A stretch of 64,000 nt of DNA from UKL13-3 sp040387195 (GTDB lineage Bacteria; Bacteroidota; Bacteroidia; UKL13-3), in NCBI GenBank assembly GCA_040387195.1, contig JAZKEF010000007.1:52255-116254 (forward strand), given 5' to 3'. Below, in pieces: positions 34,279 to 44,031 of the stretch. The notes under the pieces are model-generated. The model had not been told where the DNA came from. It did no database searches and saw nothing but the letters and a program-made list of their open reading frames with translations. A program made the position numbers and the translations under genes. The stretch's first letter is position 1. Every line of letters begins with the position of its first letter.

Positions 34279-35145
34279 ATGAAACTTGTTGTAGAAAGTG
34301 GATCAACAAAGGCCGATTGGGCTTTGGTAAATGAGGCGGGGAATATTTCCGCAACATTTGATACAATGGGCTTTAACCCGTTTTTTCACACTTCTGAATT
34401 TATCGGGAAAGAGATCCGCAAAAATACTGAACTTACTTCCATGGCTTCTTCAGTTAATGAAATATTCTTTTATGGCGCAGGTTGCTCCAGCGATCATTTC
34501 AAACAAATAGTGGCTCATGGATTGATGCTGGTGTTCAATCAGGCAAGCATACATGTTGATCACGATCTGGTTGCAGCAGCTTATTCCACCTACCAGGGTA
34601 AACCTTGTATCAGTTGTATTATCGGTACCGGTTCCAACTCTTGCTATTTTGACGGACATACCCTATCGGAAGAAGTTCCTGCTTTGGCCTATATTTTAGG
34701 TGATGAAGGCAGCGGCAGCTATTTAGGCAAACGTTTGCTAACCGATTACCTGTACAAAAAATTACCCCAAGATATTACTGATGATTTTGAAGATAGTTAT
34801 ATCCTATCCAAAGCCATCATCTTTGAAAATGTGTACCAAAAACCTCATGCTAATGTATACCTCGCCAGCTTTACGCCCTTTGTGAGCAAACACAAAGCGC
34901 ATCCTTATTTTCATCAAATCGTTTACGAAGGCATGAAACTGTTTTTGGAGAATCATGTGTGTTGTTTCCCTAATTACAAAAACACTCCGGTACACTTCGT
35001 AGGCTCGGTTGCCTATCATTTTAGTGAAATATTGCAGGAAGCAGCAAAGGATCTTGATGTAACGGTAAGCAGTATTATTAAGCACCCGGTTGAACACCTG
35101 GTAGATTATCATGTAAAATATTTGTTTGTAAAGCAAGATGCATAA
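34279..35145 (+). CDS. BadF/BadG/N-acetylglucosamine kinase-family sugar kinase
   Basis: The 288-residue cytoplasmic protein has the ASKHA fold. Phosphate-1 motif VESGSTKADWALV is near the N terminus, GTGSNSCYFDG is the phosphate-2 loop and LGDEGSGSYLGKRL is the connecting motif of N-acetylglucosamine kinase-like proteins. The next gene overlaps by 8 bases, followed by maltose phosphorylase. In this setting it may phosphorylate the glucose released by phosphorolysis, though sequence alone does not exclude amino-sugars. It heads the operon controlled by the promoter at 34195-34223. Confidence 0.85.
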   Translation: MKLVVESGSTKADWALVNEAGNISATFDTMGFNPFFHTSEFIGKEIRKNTELTSMASSVNEIFFYGAGCSSDHFKQIVAHGLMLVFNQASIHVDHDLVAAAYSTYQGKPCISCIIGTGSNSCYFDGHTLSEEVPALAYILGDEGSGSYLGKRLLTDYLYKKLPQDITDDFEDSYILSKAIIFENVYQKPHANVYLASFTPFVSKHKAHPYFHQIVYEGMKLFLENHVCCFPNYKNTPVHFVGSVAYHFSEILQEAAKDLDVTVSSIIKHPVEHLVDYHVKYLFVKQDA

Positions 35146-35821
35146 CCGGATAAAAGCTTGCCTTTTCGATTTGGATGGTGTGTTGATTGACACGGCCAAA
35201 TATCACTTCATTGCATGGAGACGACTTTCTGAAAGTTTGGGGATTGAATTTACCGAACACGACAATGAACAACTCAAAGGAGTGAGTCGGGTGGAATCGC
35301 TTGACTATATTTTGCGGAAGGGAAATATGACCTTGAGTGAGGAAGAAAAACAAATATTGATGGATACCAAAAATACCTGGTACCTCGAACTGGTTGCAAC
35401 CATGCATCCGGATGAGTTGCTACCCAACGTTTGGAATTTTTTAACCGAACTGCAACAGCACAATATTAAAATAGGGTTGGGATCTTCGAGCAAAAATGCT
35501 CAAATGATTCTGGACAAAACCGGCATTGCTCCATTTTTTGATACGGTTGTAGATGGACGTCATGTGGTGAACTCCAAACCACACCCCGAAGTGTTTTTGA
35601 AGGGTGCCGCACAATTAAATGTAGCCACAAACGAAACGATTGTATTCGAAGATGCAGTGAGTGGCATAGCTGCTGCTCTTGCCGGAGGTTTTTATACAAT
35701 TGGTATTGGTGAGAAAGAAATATTGAGTGCGGCACACTTAGTGATTCCTTCCCTTGAGCATTTTACTTATGCGCAATTCACAACTTTACCCTTTTTGAAC
35801 TACCCTAACAACGCATCATGA
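35138..35821 (+). CDS. pgmB: Beta-phosphoglucomutase
   Basis: This HAD-superfamily enzyme converts beta-glucose 1-phosphate to glucose 6-phosphate. The 227 residues show FDLDGVLID with nucleophile Asp11 and acid/base Asp13, the cap domain with LKGVSRVESLDYIL, the GLGSSSKN motif II, Lys in VNSKPHPEVF and the metal-binding VFEDAVSGI. It overlaps the kinase gene by 8 bases and the GH65 phosphorylase by 4, which fits the partnership with maltose phosphorylase, whose product is its substrate. Confidence 0.94.
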   Translation: MHNRIKACLFDLDGVLIDTAKYHFIAWRRLSESLGIEFTEHDNEQLKGVSRVESLDYILRKGNMTLSEEEKQILMDTKNTWYLELVATMHPDELLPNVWNFLTELQQHNIKIGLGSSSKNAQMILDKTGIAPFFDTVVDGRHVVNSKPHPEVFLKGAAQLNVATNETIVFEDAVSGIAAALAGGFYTIGIGEKEILSAAHLVIPSLEHFTYAQFTTLPFLNYPNNAS

Positions 35822-38139
35822 AGCAGTATTACAAAGTAGACGAGTGGAATGTTATTGAAGAAGGTTTTGATCCTTCGATGCACGAGTCGAGTGAGAGTAT
35901 GTTTAGCATTGGCAATGGTAAGATGGGCCAACGTGCCATGTTTGAAGAATTTTACAGTGGAAAATCACTTGAAGGCAGTTATATAGCCGGAATATACTAC
36001 CCCGATAAAACCCGCGTAGGCTGGTGGAAAAACGGATACCCCGAATATTTTGCCAAAGTACTCAACAGTCCGAACTGGTTGGGCGTAGACATTCACATAG
36101 GAACGGAACGACTTGATTTAAACGTTTGCAAAGTGCGCAAATTTGAACGCAAACTGGATATGCAACATTCAATACTCTCGCGTTCATTTATTGCCACCTT
36201 CCCTTCCGGAAAAGAAATAGAAGTACAAACAGAACGTTTTGTGAGCCGAGTGGATGATGAAATCGGATGCATCCGTTATGGTGTGAAGGCCCTTAATTTT
36301 AATGACACCATTACATGCACCACAAGCATCAATGCCAATGTTAAAAATAAAGATTCCAACTACGATGAAGTGTTCTGGGATCGCATCGAGGAAAACATCA
36401 AGGGAGAAAAAGCTTTTTTAGGCGTGCGTACCAGAAAGCTTGGTTTTGAAGTATATCAAGGTTTTAAAAGCACCTACAAAAAGAACGGAGCCATATTTAA
36501 ATTGGTTCCGACAACAACCCAGAAGGAGAAATTTGTTTCCTTTTCTGTGGCAACTGCACTCAATGAAAATGAAACATTTGAAGTGCAAAAATATGTAAGC
36601 GTGGTATCGAGCATGTATTATTCGGATGCACAGTTGAAAGATGCTGCCAACCAAAAATTGGATCTTGCAACAGCAAAAGGATATGATCAATTGCGCAGCG
36701 AACATGCAGTTGACTGGGAGCAATTATGGGAACAATGCGATGTACAGATAACCGGAGACGTAGCAGCACAACAAGCCATCAGGTTTAATATTTTACAGCT
36801 CAACCAAACGTATACCGGTCGCGATCACAGGTTGAATATTGGTCCAAAGGGTTTTACCGGAGAGAAATACGGAGGATCAACTTACTGGGATACCGAAGCC
36901 TATTGCATTCCATTCTACCTGGGAACCAACCACCAAAAAGTAGCACGACAACTCCTTCAATACCGATACAATCATTTACCTAAAGCCATTGAAAATGCGG
37001 AAAAGTTAGGGTTCAAAAATGGTGCAGCATTATACCCGATGGTAACCATGAATGGTGAAGAATGCCACAACGAATGGGAAATAACATTCGAGGAAATTCA
37101 CCGAAATGGAGCTATTGCTTATGCCATTTACAACTATATTAATTATACCGGAGATGCTTCTTATTTATGGGAAGGCGGATCGGAAATATTAATTGGTATT
37201 GCCCGCTTTTGGGCACAGCGTGTACATTGGAGCGATCACAAAAAACAATATGTGATGCATGGAGTAACCGGTCCCAACGAATACGAAAACAACATAAACA
37301 ACAACTGGTACACCAATTATATTGCCTGTTGGTGTATGCAGTATGCCGCACTGGCCATTGAGGAGGTTAAGGAGCATTACGAAAAAGCATATGAAGCATT
37401 AGTCATTAAAACCAAATTGAATGAAGCTGAAGAACTGAAACAGTGGAAACATATTTGCGACAATATGTATTATCCCCAAAGCGAAGAATTGAATATCTTT
37501 TTGCAGCAGGAAGGTTATTTGGATAAAGAACAAATTCTGGCAGCCAACCTTGACCCGAAGGAAAGACCCATAAACCAAAAATGGAGCTGGGACAGAATCT
37601 TGCGCTCTTGTTTTATCAAACAGGCTGATGTGTTGCAAGGCATCTATTTCTTTGAAGATCATTTCGATATTCAAACACTAAAAAGCAATTTTGATTACTA
37701 CGAACCCCGCACGGTTCACGAAAGTTCCTTATCTCCTTGCGTGCATGCCATTCTTGCAGCCAAACTTGGCTATGAGGAAAAAGCGTACCAAATGTATTTA
37801 CGCACTTCACGTTTGGACTTAGATGACTACAACCATGAAGCACACGAAGGGTTGCATATTACCAGCATGGCAGGAACGTGGATGAGTGTTGTGCAAGGAT
37901 TTGGCGGCATGAGGGTAATTGAGGGGAAACTTCATTTTGCACCGATGATTCCAACTAAGTGGGAATCCTTTGCATTTAATATTCGATTCAGAGGTCGTGT
38001 TGTGAAAGTTGTGATTAACAAACAAGATATGTTCATTGAACTGTTGAGTGGCGATAAAATCGATGTTGTGGTAAACAATACAACTTATACTGTAGCCGAA
38101 GAGCAGACGGCACAAATCCTCCATCATTCAACCCATTAA
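35818..38139 (+). CDS. GH65 maltose phosphorylase
   Basis: This enzyme splits maltose with phosphate into glucose and beta-glucose 1-phosphate. The 773 residues match the family. The acid catalyst is Glu488 in TGPNEYENN. Other hallmarks are the substrate-site segment EECHNEWEITFEEIHRNGA, GGSTYWDTEAYCIPF and the C-terminal LYEKAY-like jelly-roll region. It has no signal peptide, so it works in the cytoplasm. The start overlaps pgmB by ATGA. A specificity other than maltose (trehalose or kojibiose) is possible in GH65, but pgmB, the amylases and the HNEWEITF segment favour maltose. Confidence 0.92.
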   Translation: MKQYYKVDEWNVIEEGFDPSMHESSESMFSIGNGKMGQRAMFEEFYSGKSLEGSYIAGIYYPDKTRVGWWKNGYPEYFAKVLNSPNWLGVDIHIGTERLDLNVCKVRKFERKLDMQHSILSRSFIATFPSGKEIEVQTERFVSRVDDEIGCIRYGVKALNFNDTITCTTSINANVKNKDSNYDEVFWDRIEENIKGEKAFLGVRTRKLGFEVYQGFKSTYKKNGAIFKLVPTTTQKEKFVSFSVATALNENETFEVQKYVSVVSSMYYSDAQLKDAANQKLDLATAKGYDQLRSEHAVDWEQLWEQCDVQITGDVAAQQAIRFNILQLNQTYTGRDHRLNIGPKGFTGEKYGGSTYWDTEAYCIPFYLGTNHQKVARQLLQYRYNHLPKAIENAEKLGFKNGAALYPMVTMNGEECHNEWEITFEEIHRNGAIAYAIYNYINYTGDASYLWEGGSEILIGIARFWAQRVHWSDHKKQYVMHGVTGPNEYENNINNNWYTNYIACWCMQYAALAIEEVKEHYEKAYEALVIKTKLNEAEELKQWKHICDNMYYPQSEELNIFLQQEGYLDKEQILAANLDPKERPINQKWSWDRILRSCFIKQADVLQGIYFFEDHFDIQTLKSNFDYYEPRTVHESSLSPCVHAILAAKLGYEEKAYQMYLRTSRLDLDDYNHEAHEGLHITSMAGTWMSVVQGFGGMRVIEGKLHFAPMIPTKWESFAFNIRFRGRVVKVVINKQDMFIELLSGDKIDVVVNNTTYTVAEEQTAQILHHSTH

Positions 38140-38149
38140 TAGCCAACCT

Positions 38150-40486
38150 ATGCGGATATTCATTACTTTATTGGTTTTATGTAATACCCTTACGGCATTT
38201 GCCCAACAGGCTATTGTTGGATTGGCTTCTCCTGTGCAGTTGCAGCCAAAACAAACAACCATTGTAAAGAGTGACTATTTCCCATTTGGAACACCCATTC
38301 AAAAAGTAGAATGGCCGACAGGAGTGACGCTGGTTTCCGAAAACACAACATCCTATATTGTTAAAGGAAAACTAACAGTACCCTTTGCCAATATCCGTTT
38401 GTATACAAGCAAAGGAGTGTACGACATTCCGTGTCGTAATGTGCGCAAAATACTGGCCAGGGAATACATTGAATTGGATGCTCCGGCAAACGATGTAAAA
38501 ATTAAAGGTAGTTTTAATGCCTGGGTAGCTGATGGTAAACTGCTTCAACCCATCGGAGCACTTCCGACAAAAACATGGCAACTTAGCAATGTAGCAGCAA
38601 ACGAGGGTTATGTACAATACAAACTTATTGCTGATGGAAAAGAAGAAAATCCAACCAATGTTACCATTGTGAGCAACGGTATGGGAGGAACAAATGCACT
38701 TCTCAAAGTTGGTGAACCGGATGCTGTTGCGCCCTCGCTTGCAACTTTAAAATCAGATAACAACCATATTTTTATTCATGCGGTACACGGAACGTTTTTC
38801 ATCGCTTACTTAAACAACAAACTTATCGCCAACGAACCCATTGGTGCATCAGGACTTATTCTATTATCAATCCCGAAAGATGCGTCTGCTCAAATCCGTT
38901 CGTATATCAGGGTGTATACTTACAATGCTTTTAAAATAGGCAACGATTTGTTGATTCCGCTGCAAAAAGGGAAAGTGGTAACACAGCCCGATTCGCTTAC
39001 CCGCAACGATCTACATACACAGATTATGTATTTTATGATGGTAGATAGGTTTAGCAATGGAGACCCACGAAATGATCCTAAACCATTGGACAGCGTGCTT
39101 CCCAAAGCGCAATATTTAGGCGGTGATTTAAAGGGTGTACAACAAAAAATAAAGGAGGGCTTTTTTGAAAACCTTGGAACAAACACGCTCTGGCTCTCTC
39201 CCATTTCCCAAAATCCTGAAGGTGCATGGGGATATTGGAACAAACAGGTAACCACCAAATTTTCTGCTTACCATGGTTACTGGCCAACATCCTACTCCAA
39301 AGTGGATAGTCGTTTTGGAACCAATCCGGTTTTTGCTGATGTGATTAAAGATGCCCACGAAAAAAACATGAACGTAGTGTTGGACTTTGTTGCCCATCAC
39401 GTGCACACCGATCATCCGCTTTACCAAAAACACCACAATTGGGTTACACCATTAATATTACCCGATGGCACCATGAACACCGAACGCTGGGACGATCATC
39501 GACTCACTACCTGGTTTGATACCTTCCTGCCAACGTTGGATCTACAACGCAAAGAAGTGCGTGAAGTAGTTGCCGACAGTGTAATGTATTGGGTAAAAAA
39601 CTTTGACCTCGATGGTTTTCGCCACGATGCCAGTAAACATGTTCCCGAGGATTTCTGGAGATTGCTTACCCAAAAAATTAAACTCCAAAAAGCATCGAAA
39701 TCCAACAATACCTTTTATCAAATTGGGGAAACCTATGGCAGTCCTGAACTGATTGGCTCCTATGTAAACAGCGGACAAATGGATGCACAATTTGATTTTA
39801 ACTTATATGATGCAGCAGTGGGTGCTTTTGCCGGCAATGGAACTGCGGAACAATTGTGGGGCAATTTGCAACGCACCATCAACGAAAGTTTCGACTACTA
39901 TGGATGGCACCATTTAATGGGAAATATTTCGGGGAACCAGGACCGGCCACGTTTTGCATCGCTTGCTGATGGCAGTGTAAAAGGAGATGAAGATACCAAA
40001 CTTGCCGGTTGGACAAGAGACATTACGAATAGCAATGAGACCGGTTTTACACGCATGGCACAATTGATGGCCATGAATATGACCTTACCCGGAGTACCGG
40101 TTATTTATTATGGAGATGAATTTGCAATGCCCGGTGGAAACGATCCCGATAACAGGCGAATGATGCTATTCGGGAACTATACTACTTCGCAACAACAGCT
40201 TATCGATAAGGTAAAAAAACTGGCTGCCTTGCGTAAACATAATATGGCCCTGATGTATGGCGAATTTAAAACGATTGAAACCGATAACCACTTTTTTGCC
40301 TACGAGCGAAATTACTTCGGGCAAAAAGTAGTTGTTGTATTCTCTAAAGCGGCAGGTAAGATTTCGCTGCCGCTTCCGGTAACCCAAAAATGGATTCCGC
40401 TTTTTAACCATACCTTTTCGCAAACCGATCATACACTTGAATTGCAGATGAATGAAGATGATGTAGCAATTTTTACCTTACGATAA
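38150..40486 (+). CDS. GH13 exported cyclomaltodextrinase / neopullulanase-type enzyme
   Basis: The protein has 778 residues. A signal peptide ends at TAFAQ (about 19). An N-terminal beta domain follows, then a further beta region, and the (beta/alpha)8 barrel starts near residue 290 (QIMYFMMVDRFSNGDPRNDP). The catalytic residues are Asp493 (DGFRHDAS), Glu527 (IGETYGS) and Asp598 (NISGNQD). It probably acts in the periplasm, cutting maltodextrins or cyclodextrins after SusC import; it has no T9SS module. It sits 10 bases after the GH65 gene, in the same operon. Confidence 0.9.
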   Translation: MRIFITLLVLCNTLTAFAQQAIVGLASPVQLQPKQTTIVKSDYFPFGTPIQKVEWPTGVTLVSENTTSYIVKGKLTVPFANIRLYTSKGVYDIPCRNVRKILAREYIELDAPANDVKIKGSFNAWVADGKLLQPIGALPTKTWQLSNVAANEGYVQYKLIADGKEENPTNVTIVSNGMGGTNALLKVGEPDAVAPSLATLKSDNNHIFIHAVHGTFFIAYLNNKLIANEPIGASGLILLSIPKDASAQIRSYIRVYTYNAFKIGNDLLIPLQKGKVVTQPDSLTRNDLHTQIMYFMMVDRFSNGDPRNDPKPLDSVLPKAQYLGGDLKGVQQKIKEGFFENLGTNTLWLSPISQNPEGAWGYWNKQVTTKFSAYHGYWPTSYSKVDSRFGTNPVFADVIKDAHEKNMNVVLDFVAHHVHTDHPLYQKHHNWVTPLILPDGTMNTERWDDHRLTTWFDTFLPTLDLQRKEVREVVADSVMYWVKNFDLDGFRHDASKHVPEDFWRLLTQKIKLQKASKSNNTFYQIGETYGSPELIGSYVNSGQMDAQFDFNLYDAAVGAFAGNGTAEQLWGNLQRTINESFDYYGWHHLMGNISGNQDRPRFASLADGSVKGDEDTKLAGWTRDITNSNETGFTRMAQLMAMNMTLPGVPVIYYGDEFAMPGGNDPDNRRMMLFGNYTTSQQQLIDKVKKLAALRKHNMALMYGEFKTIETDNHFFAYERNYFGQKVVVVFSKAAGKISLPLPVTQKWIPLFNHTFSQTDHTLELQMNEDDVAIFTLR

Positions 40487-40497
40487 CCTTATAATCT

Positions 40498-41874
40498 ATG
40501 AACAAACATATTGGATTCTTATTGGCCTTTTTTATACACAGTATCTCTACAATTGTTTACGCACAAGACCATACATCCTGGAGCAAAAAAGCTGTGATCT
40601 ATGAAGTAAATGTGCGGCAGTTTTCCGAGAAAGGTGACTTTAATTCGGTAACCCAAAGTTTACCCCGTCTCAAAAATTTAGGTATTGATGTTTTATGGCT
40701 GATGCCCGTTCATCCAATTGGGGAAGTAAACAGAAAGGGCGGACTGGGTAGTTACTACAGCGTGAAAGATTACAGGGGAATTGACCAAAGTTACGGAACA
40801 CCAGAAGACTTCAGAAATCTGGTGAATGAAGCACATAGCTTGGGAATGAAGGTAATTATTGATTGGGTAGCCAACCACACAGCTTGGGATCATGAGTGGA
40901 TTCAACAGCACCCCGATTGGTATGTACGAAACGATAAAGGCGAAATACAAACACAATATGACTGGAGCGATGTTGCCAAATTAAACTTTGAAAGTCAGCC
41001 AATGCGCGATGCAATGACACAAGACATGGCGTATTGGGTAAAAGAATTTGATATTGATGGATTCAGATGTGATGTTGCTTTCCTAATTCCATTGGAATTT
41101 TGGGAGCACAACAGAAACCGACTCGAAGAGTTTAAGCCCATGTTTATGTTGGCCGAAATGGAATGGAATGCCGATATAACCAAAACACCCGATACGTATT
41201 TCAACAGAGCCTTTGATGCCTCATACGGATGGACTTTTATGGGTGTTACGCAGGATATGGCTAAGAAGAAAAAATCTCTTGTTGATTTTCGTAAGGAGAT
41301 GAAGGACAATTATGCAAAGTTTCCTTCAACCATGTTGAAACTCTTCTTTATAACCAACCATGATGAAAACAGTTGGAACGGAACTGTTAACGAAAAATAT
41401 GGAAACGATTGGAAATTATATTCAGCATTGTGTTACACCATGCCTCAAAGTTTCCCATTAATATACTCGGGAGAAGAAGCGGGTTTAAACAGGCGTTTAA
41501 CATTTTTTGAGAAGGACCCGATTATGCCCAATGAATGGAAAGATACCAGCCGTTATGGATGGTATAGAAGTATGACACAACTCAAACATGAGAACAAAGC
41601 TTTATGGAATACACCCGAAACCTCTTTCAAAGAATTGGAGTGGACGGTTAAAGACACATCAATTACAAATAATGTGTACGCATTTACCCGCAGCAATGGG
41701 AAAGCCGAAGTCACCGTAATCATCAACTTTGCCGATAAACAACACAAAATAAAACCCGTCAACTGGATTCCACCCGCAGGAGGTAAAAATATCTTCACAC
41801 AAAAAGCGAGTTTAGATTCCAAGAATTTTATAACGATACCACCTCATTCGGTATGGATTAACTATAAAAACTAA
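40498..41874 (+). CDS. GH13 exported alpha-amylase-family enzyme
   Basis: The protein has 458 residues. A signal peptide (MNKHIGFLLAFFIHSISTIV) ends at VYAQ. A compact barrel without the N-terminal domain of its neighbour follows. Catalytic Asp192 (DGFRCDVA), Glu220 (LAEMEWN) and Asp289 (TNHDENSW) are present, as is the region I motif DWVANHTA. It should hydrolyse alpha-1,4 maltooligosaccharides in the periplasm. It starts 11 bases after the preceding GH13 gene and is followed after 11 bases by the MFS permease, so it belongs to the operon. Confidence 0.9.
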   Translation: MNKHIGFLLAFFIHSISTIVYAQDHTSWSKKAVIYEVNVRQFSEKGDFNSVTQSLPRLKNLGIDVLWLMPVHPIGEVNRKGGLGSYYSVKDYRGIDQSYGTPEDFRNLVNEAHSLGMKVIIDWVANHTAWDHEWIQQHPDWYVRNDKGEIQTQYDWSDVAKLNFESQPMRDAMTQDMAYWVKEFDIDGFRCDVAFLIPLEFWEHNRNRLEEFKPMFMLAEMEWNADITKTPDTYFNRAFDASYGWTFMGVTQDMAKKKKSLVDFRKEMKDNYAKFPSTMLKLFFITNHDENSWNGTVNEKYGNDWKLYSALCYTMPQSFPLIYSGEEAGLNRRLTFFEKDPIMPNEWKDTSRYGWYRSMTQLKHENKALWNTPETSFKELEWTVKDTSITNNVYAFTRSNGKAEVTVIINFADKQHKIKPVNWIPPAGGKNIFTQKASLDSKNFITIPPHSVWINYKN

Positions 41875-41885
41875 CAACCAACTGC

Positions 41886-43232
41886 ATGGCCTTAAAACAA
41901 AAACCTGCACTGAGTATTGCTCAGATTTTTACCATGAGTCTCGGGTTTATGGGGATTCAATTTGGCTTTGCATTGCAAAATGGAAATGCGAGCGGAATCC
42001 TGCAAAACTACGGTGCGCATGTTGAACAACTTTCCTGGTTTTGGTTGGTAGCCCCCCTAACCGGGATGATTGTGCAACCCATTATTGGCTACTATAGCGA
42101 CCGCACCTGGAACCGTTTGGGCAGGCGTAAACCTTACTTTTTGACTGGCACATTATTGTGTTGCATTGCATTGGTATTGCTTCCCAACTCGGCAGGTTTT
42201 TTTCAGGCCAAATCGGCTTTGTTAATTGGTGCGGGTATGTTGATGATGATGGATGCAAGCATCAATGTGGCAATGGAACCTTTTCGTGCATTGGTGGCTG
42301 ATAACCTTCCCGATAATCAACGCACATTAGGATTCAGTGTTCAAACATTCTTAATTGGAGTGGGTGCCGTTGCGGGTTCATGGTTACCATATATCCTCGA
42401 TAACTATTTTCACGTTTCTTCTTCGGCTCCTGCCGGACAAGTTGCAGATAATGTAATTTACTCTTTCTACATCGGAGCGCTCATTTTTATCATCACCATT
42501 CTTATCACAGTAATTTTTTCAAAAGAATATGCTCCTGCAGAGTATGCGGAATACCATGGCACACCTGACGATACCGGGCATTCCTTATCGCAGGTATTTA
42601 CGGATTTTAGAAGGATGCCTTCCACCATGCGTCAACTGGGATTGGTGCAGTTCTTTAGTTGGTTTGCCTTGTTTAGTATGTGGGTATTTACCACCCCGGC
42701 TATTGCCCATCATGTATTCAAACTATCTATTGATGATACCAGCAGTGATGCCTTCAGAGATGCGCAAAGCTGGACAGGAATTATATTTGGCGTTTACAAT
42801 GGAGTGAGTGCCATTTATGCTTTATTGCTCCCCGCTATTGCGCGAAAACTAGGCCGAAAAAAAACACATTCCCTTTCATTGCTTGCCGGAGGTATTGGGT
42901 TGATGTCGATGTATTTTGCCGATGATAAAGGTGATCTTGTTATTTCCATGATTGGTGTCGGACTTGCATGGGCTTCTATTTTATCAATGCCTTACGCCAT
43001 TCTAGCGGGAAGTATTCCTGCAGGAAAAATGGGTGTGTATATGGGTATTTTTAACTTCTTTATTACCATTCCGCAAATTGTAAATGGTATTGTTGGCGGA
43101 CCCATTGTGAAAACAATTTACGGCAACAACGCCATGTATGCCATTGTGTTGGCCGGTGTGCTGATGATGTGTGGCGCGGTGTCGATGGTGTATGTGCAGG
43201 ATAGCACAGATATTAAATTGGCCAAGCAATAG
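41886..43232 (+). CDS. MFS sugar permease, probable maltose importer
   Basis: The 448-residue inner-membrane protein has about 12 hydrophobic segments. The signature loop between helices 2 and 3 (YYSDRTWNRLGRRKPYF) and the family-typical RKLGRKKTHSLSLL loop between the two halves are clear. It resembles the SLC45/MFS permeases found in Bacteroidota maltose clusters. It is the last gene of the operon that begins at 34279, so it should bring periplasmic maltose to the cytoplasmic phosphorylase. Confidence 0.88.
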   Translation: MALKQKPALSIAQIFTMSLGFMGIQFGFALQNGNASGILQNYGAHVEQLSWFWLVAPLTGMIVQPIIGYYSDRTWNRLGRRKPYFLTGTLLCCIALVLLPNSAGFFQAKSALLIGAGMLMMMDASINVAMEPFRALVADNLPDNQRTLGFSVQTFLIGVGAVAGSWLPYILDNYFHVSSSAPAGQVADNVIYSFYIGALIFIITILITVIFSKEYAPAEYAEYHGTPDDTGHSLSQVFTDFRRMPSTMRQLGLVQFFSWFALFSMWVFTTPAIAHHVFKLSIDDTSSDAFRDAQSWTGIIFGVYNGVSAIYALLLPAIARKLGRKKTHSLSLLAGGIGLMSMYFADDKGDLVISMIGVGLAWASILSMPYAILAGSIPAGKMGVYMGIFNFFITIPQIVNGIVGGPIVKTIYGNNAMYAIVLAGVLMMCGAVSMVYVQDSTDIKLAKQ

Positions 43233-43303
43233 GTTTGCCTGCAATGAGTTTGGCTGGCTTCAGACAAACACTCCTAATTACTATTTTCTGGTTAAGAGAT
43301 ATT

Positions 43304-43317
43304 CCGCCAGCTGGCGG
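43304..43317. repeat. Perfect 14-base palindrome between convergent genes
   Basis: CCGCCAGCTGGCGG lies in the gap between the MFS gene (ends 43232) and the convergent MgtC gene (ends 43322). There is no T-run, so it is not a clear terminator. It may be a dispersed GC-rich intergenic word. Confidence 0.5.
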
Positions 43318-43321
43318 GTGG

Positions 43322-43969
43322 TTAACTTTCTACGCTTATTATATCGACATCGTCAAGCAGGAGCTTGACGAAACCATTTAATTCCGCTTCATTTCCGGAA
43401 ATATGTGTGGTGTACACAATACCATTCTTATCTTTTTGCACCCTTGTTTTTTTTGTTTTCAGCCCACTTGAGCGGATTGCATCTTCAATACTTACCACTT
43501 TACTGCTATGTGTAAAACGAATGGTAATGCTTCGTACTTTATGCATTGCATCTACTTTACGTTCCAAAATGGGGGATAGCATCATTAACAACAAAACCAG
43601 TACTGCTGTTGTAATGGAGAATAACATTTCGCCACTTCCAATGCCCATACCAATTGCTGCAATAATCCAAATAATAGTGGCGGTAGTTAATCCGCTTACC
43701 ATATTTTCGCGATCTTTAAAAATAGCTCCGGCACCAATAAAACCAATACCGGTAATAATGTTTGCCGCAATTCTATCATGACTTAAATCGGTTCCCATCT
43801 TAATCGAAAAAATGGTAAACAATGTAGAACCAAGGCAAATCATCATCATGGTTTTGAAACCTGCAATCTTGCCTCTGTACTCCCGTTCCAAACCAATAGC
43901 AGCTCCCACAATAGCGGAAACAACCAGTTTGGATACATCTTGCTGTTCCATTAAAAAATTTACATCCAT
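43322..43969 (-). CDS. MgtC/SapB-family membrane protein
   Basis: The 215-residue protein has an N-terminal MgtC domain of about four to five transmembrane helices (GAAIGLEREYRGKIAGFKTM, GIGFIGAGAIF, VSGLTTATIIW) and a C-terminal soluble ACT-like tail (about 140-215). MgtC proteins modulate the F-ATPase and help survival at low magnesium; the bacterial family role is not settled. I use ATG 43969; a GTG directly upstream would add one residue. It breaks the starch region between two opposing units and has no clear link to sugar use. Confidence 0.92.
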   Translation of the reverse strand: MDVNFLMEQQDVSKLVVSAIVGAAIGLEREYRGKIAGFKTMMMICLGSTLFTIFSIKMGTDLSHDRIAANIITGIGFIGAGAIFKDRENMVSGLTTATIIWIIAAIGMGIGSGEMLFSITTAVLVLLLMMLSPILERKVDAMHKVRSITIRFTHSSKVVSIEDAIRSSGLKTKKTRVQKDKNGIVYTTHISGNEAELNGFVKLLLDDVDIISVES

Positions 43970-44031
43970 CACATTCGTGAATTAGTTAGTGTATTCAAAT
44001 TTTATTCGCAAGCACCCCTTGTAAAACGAAG

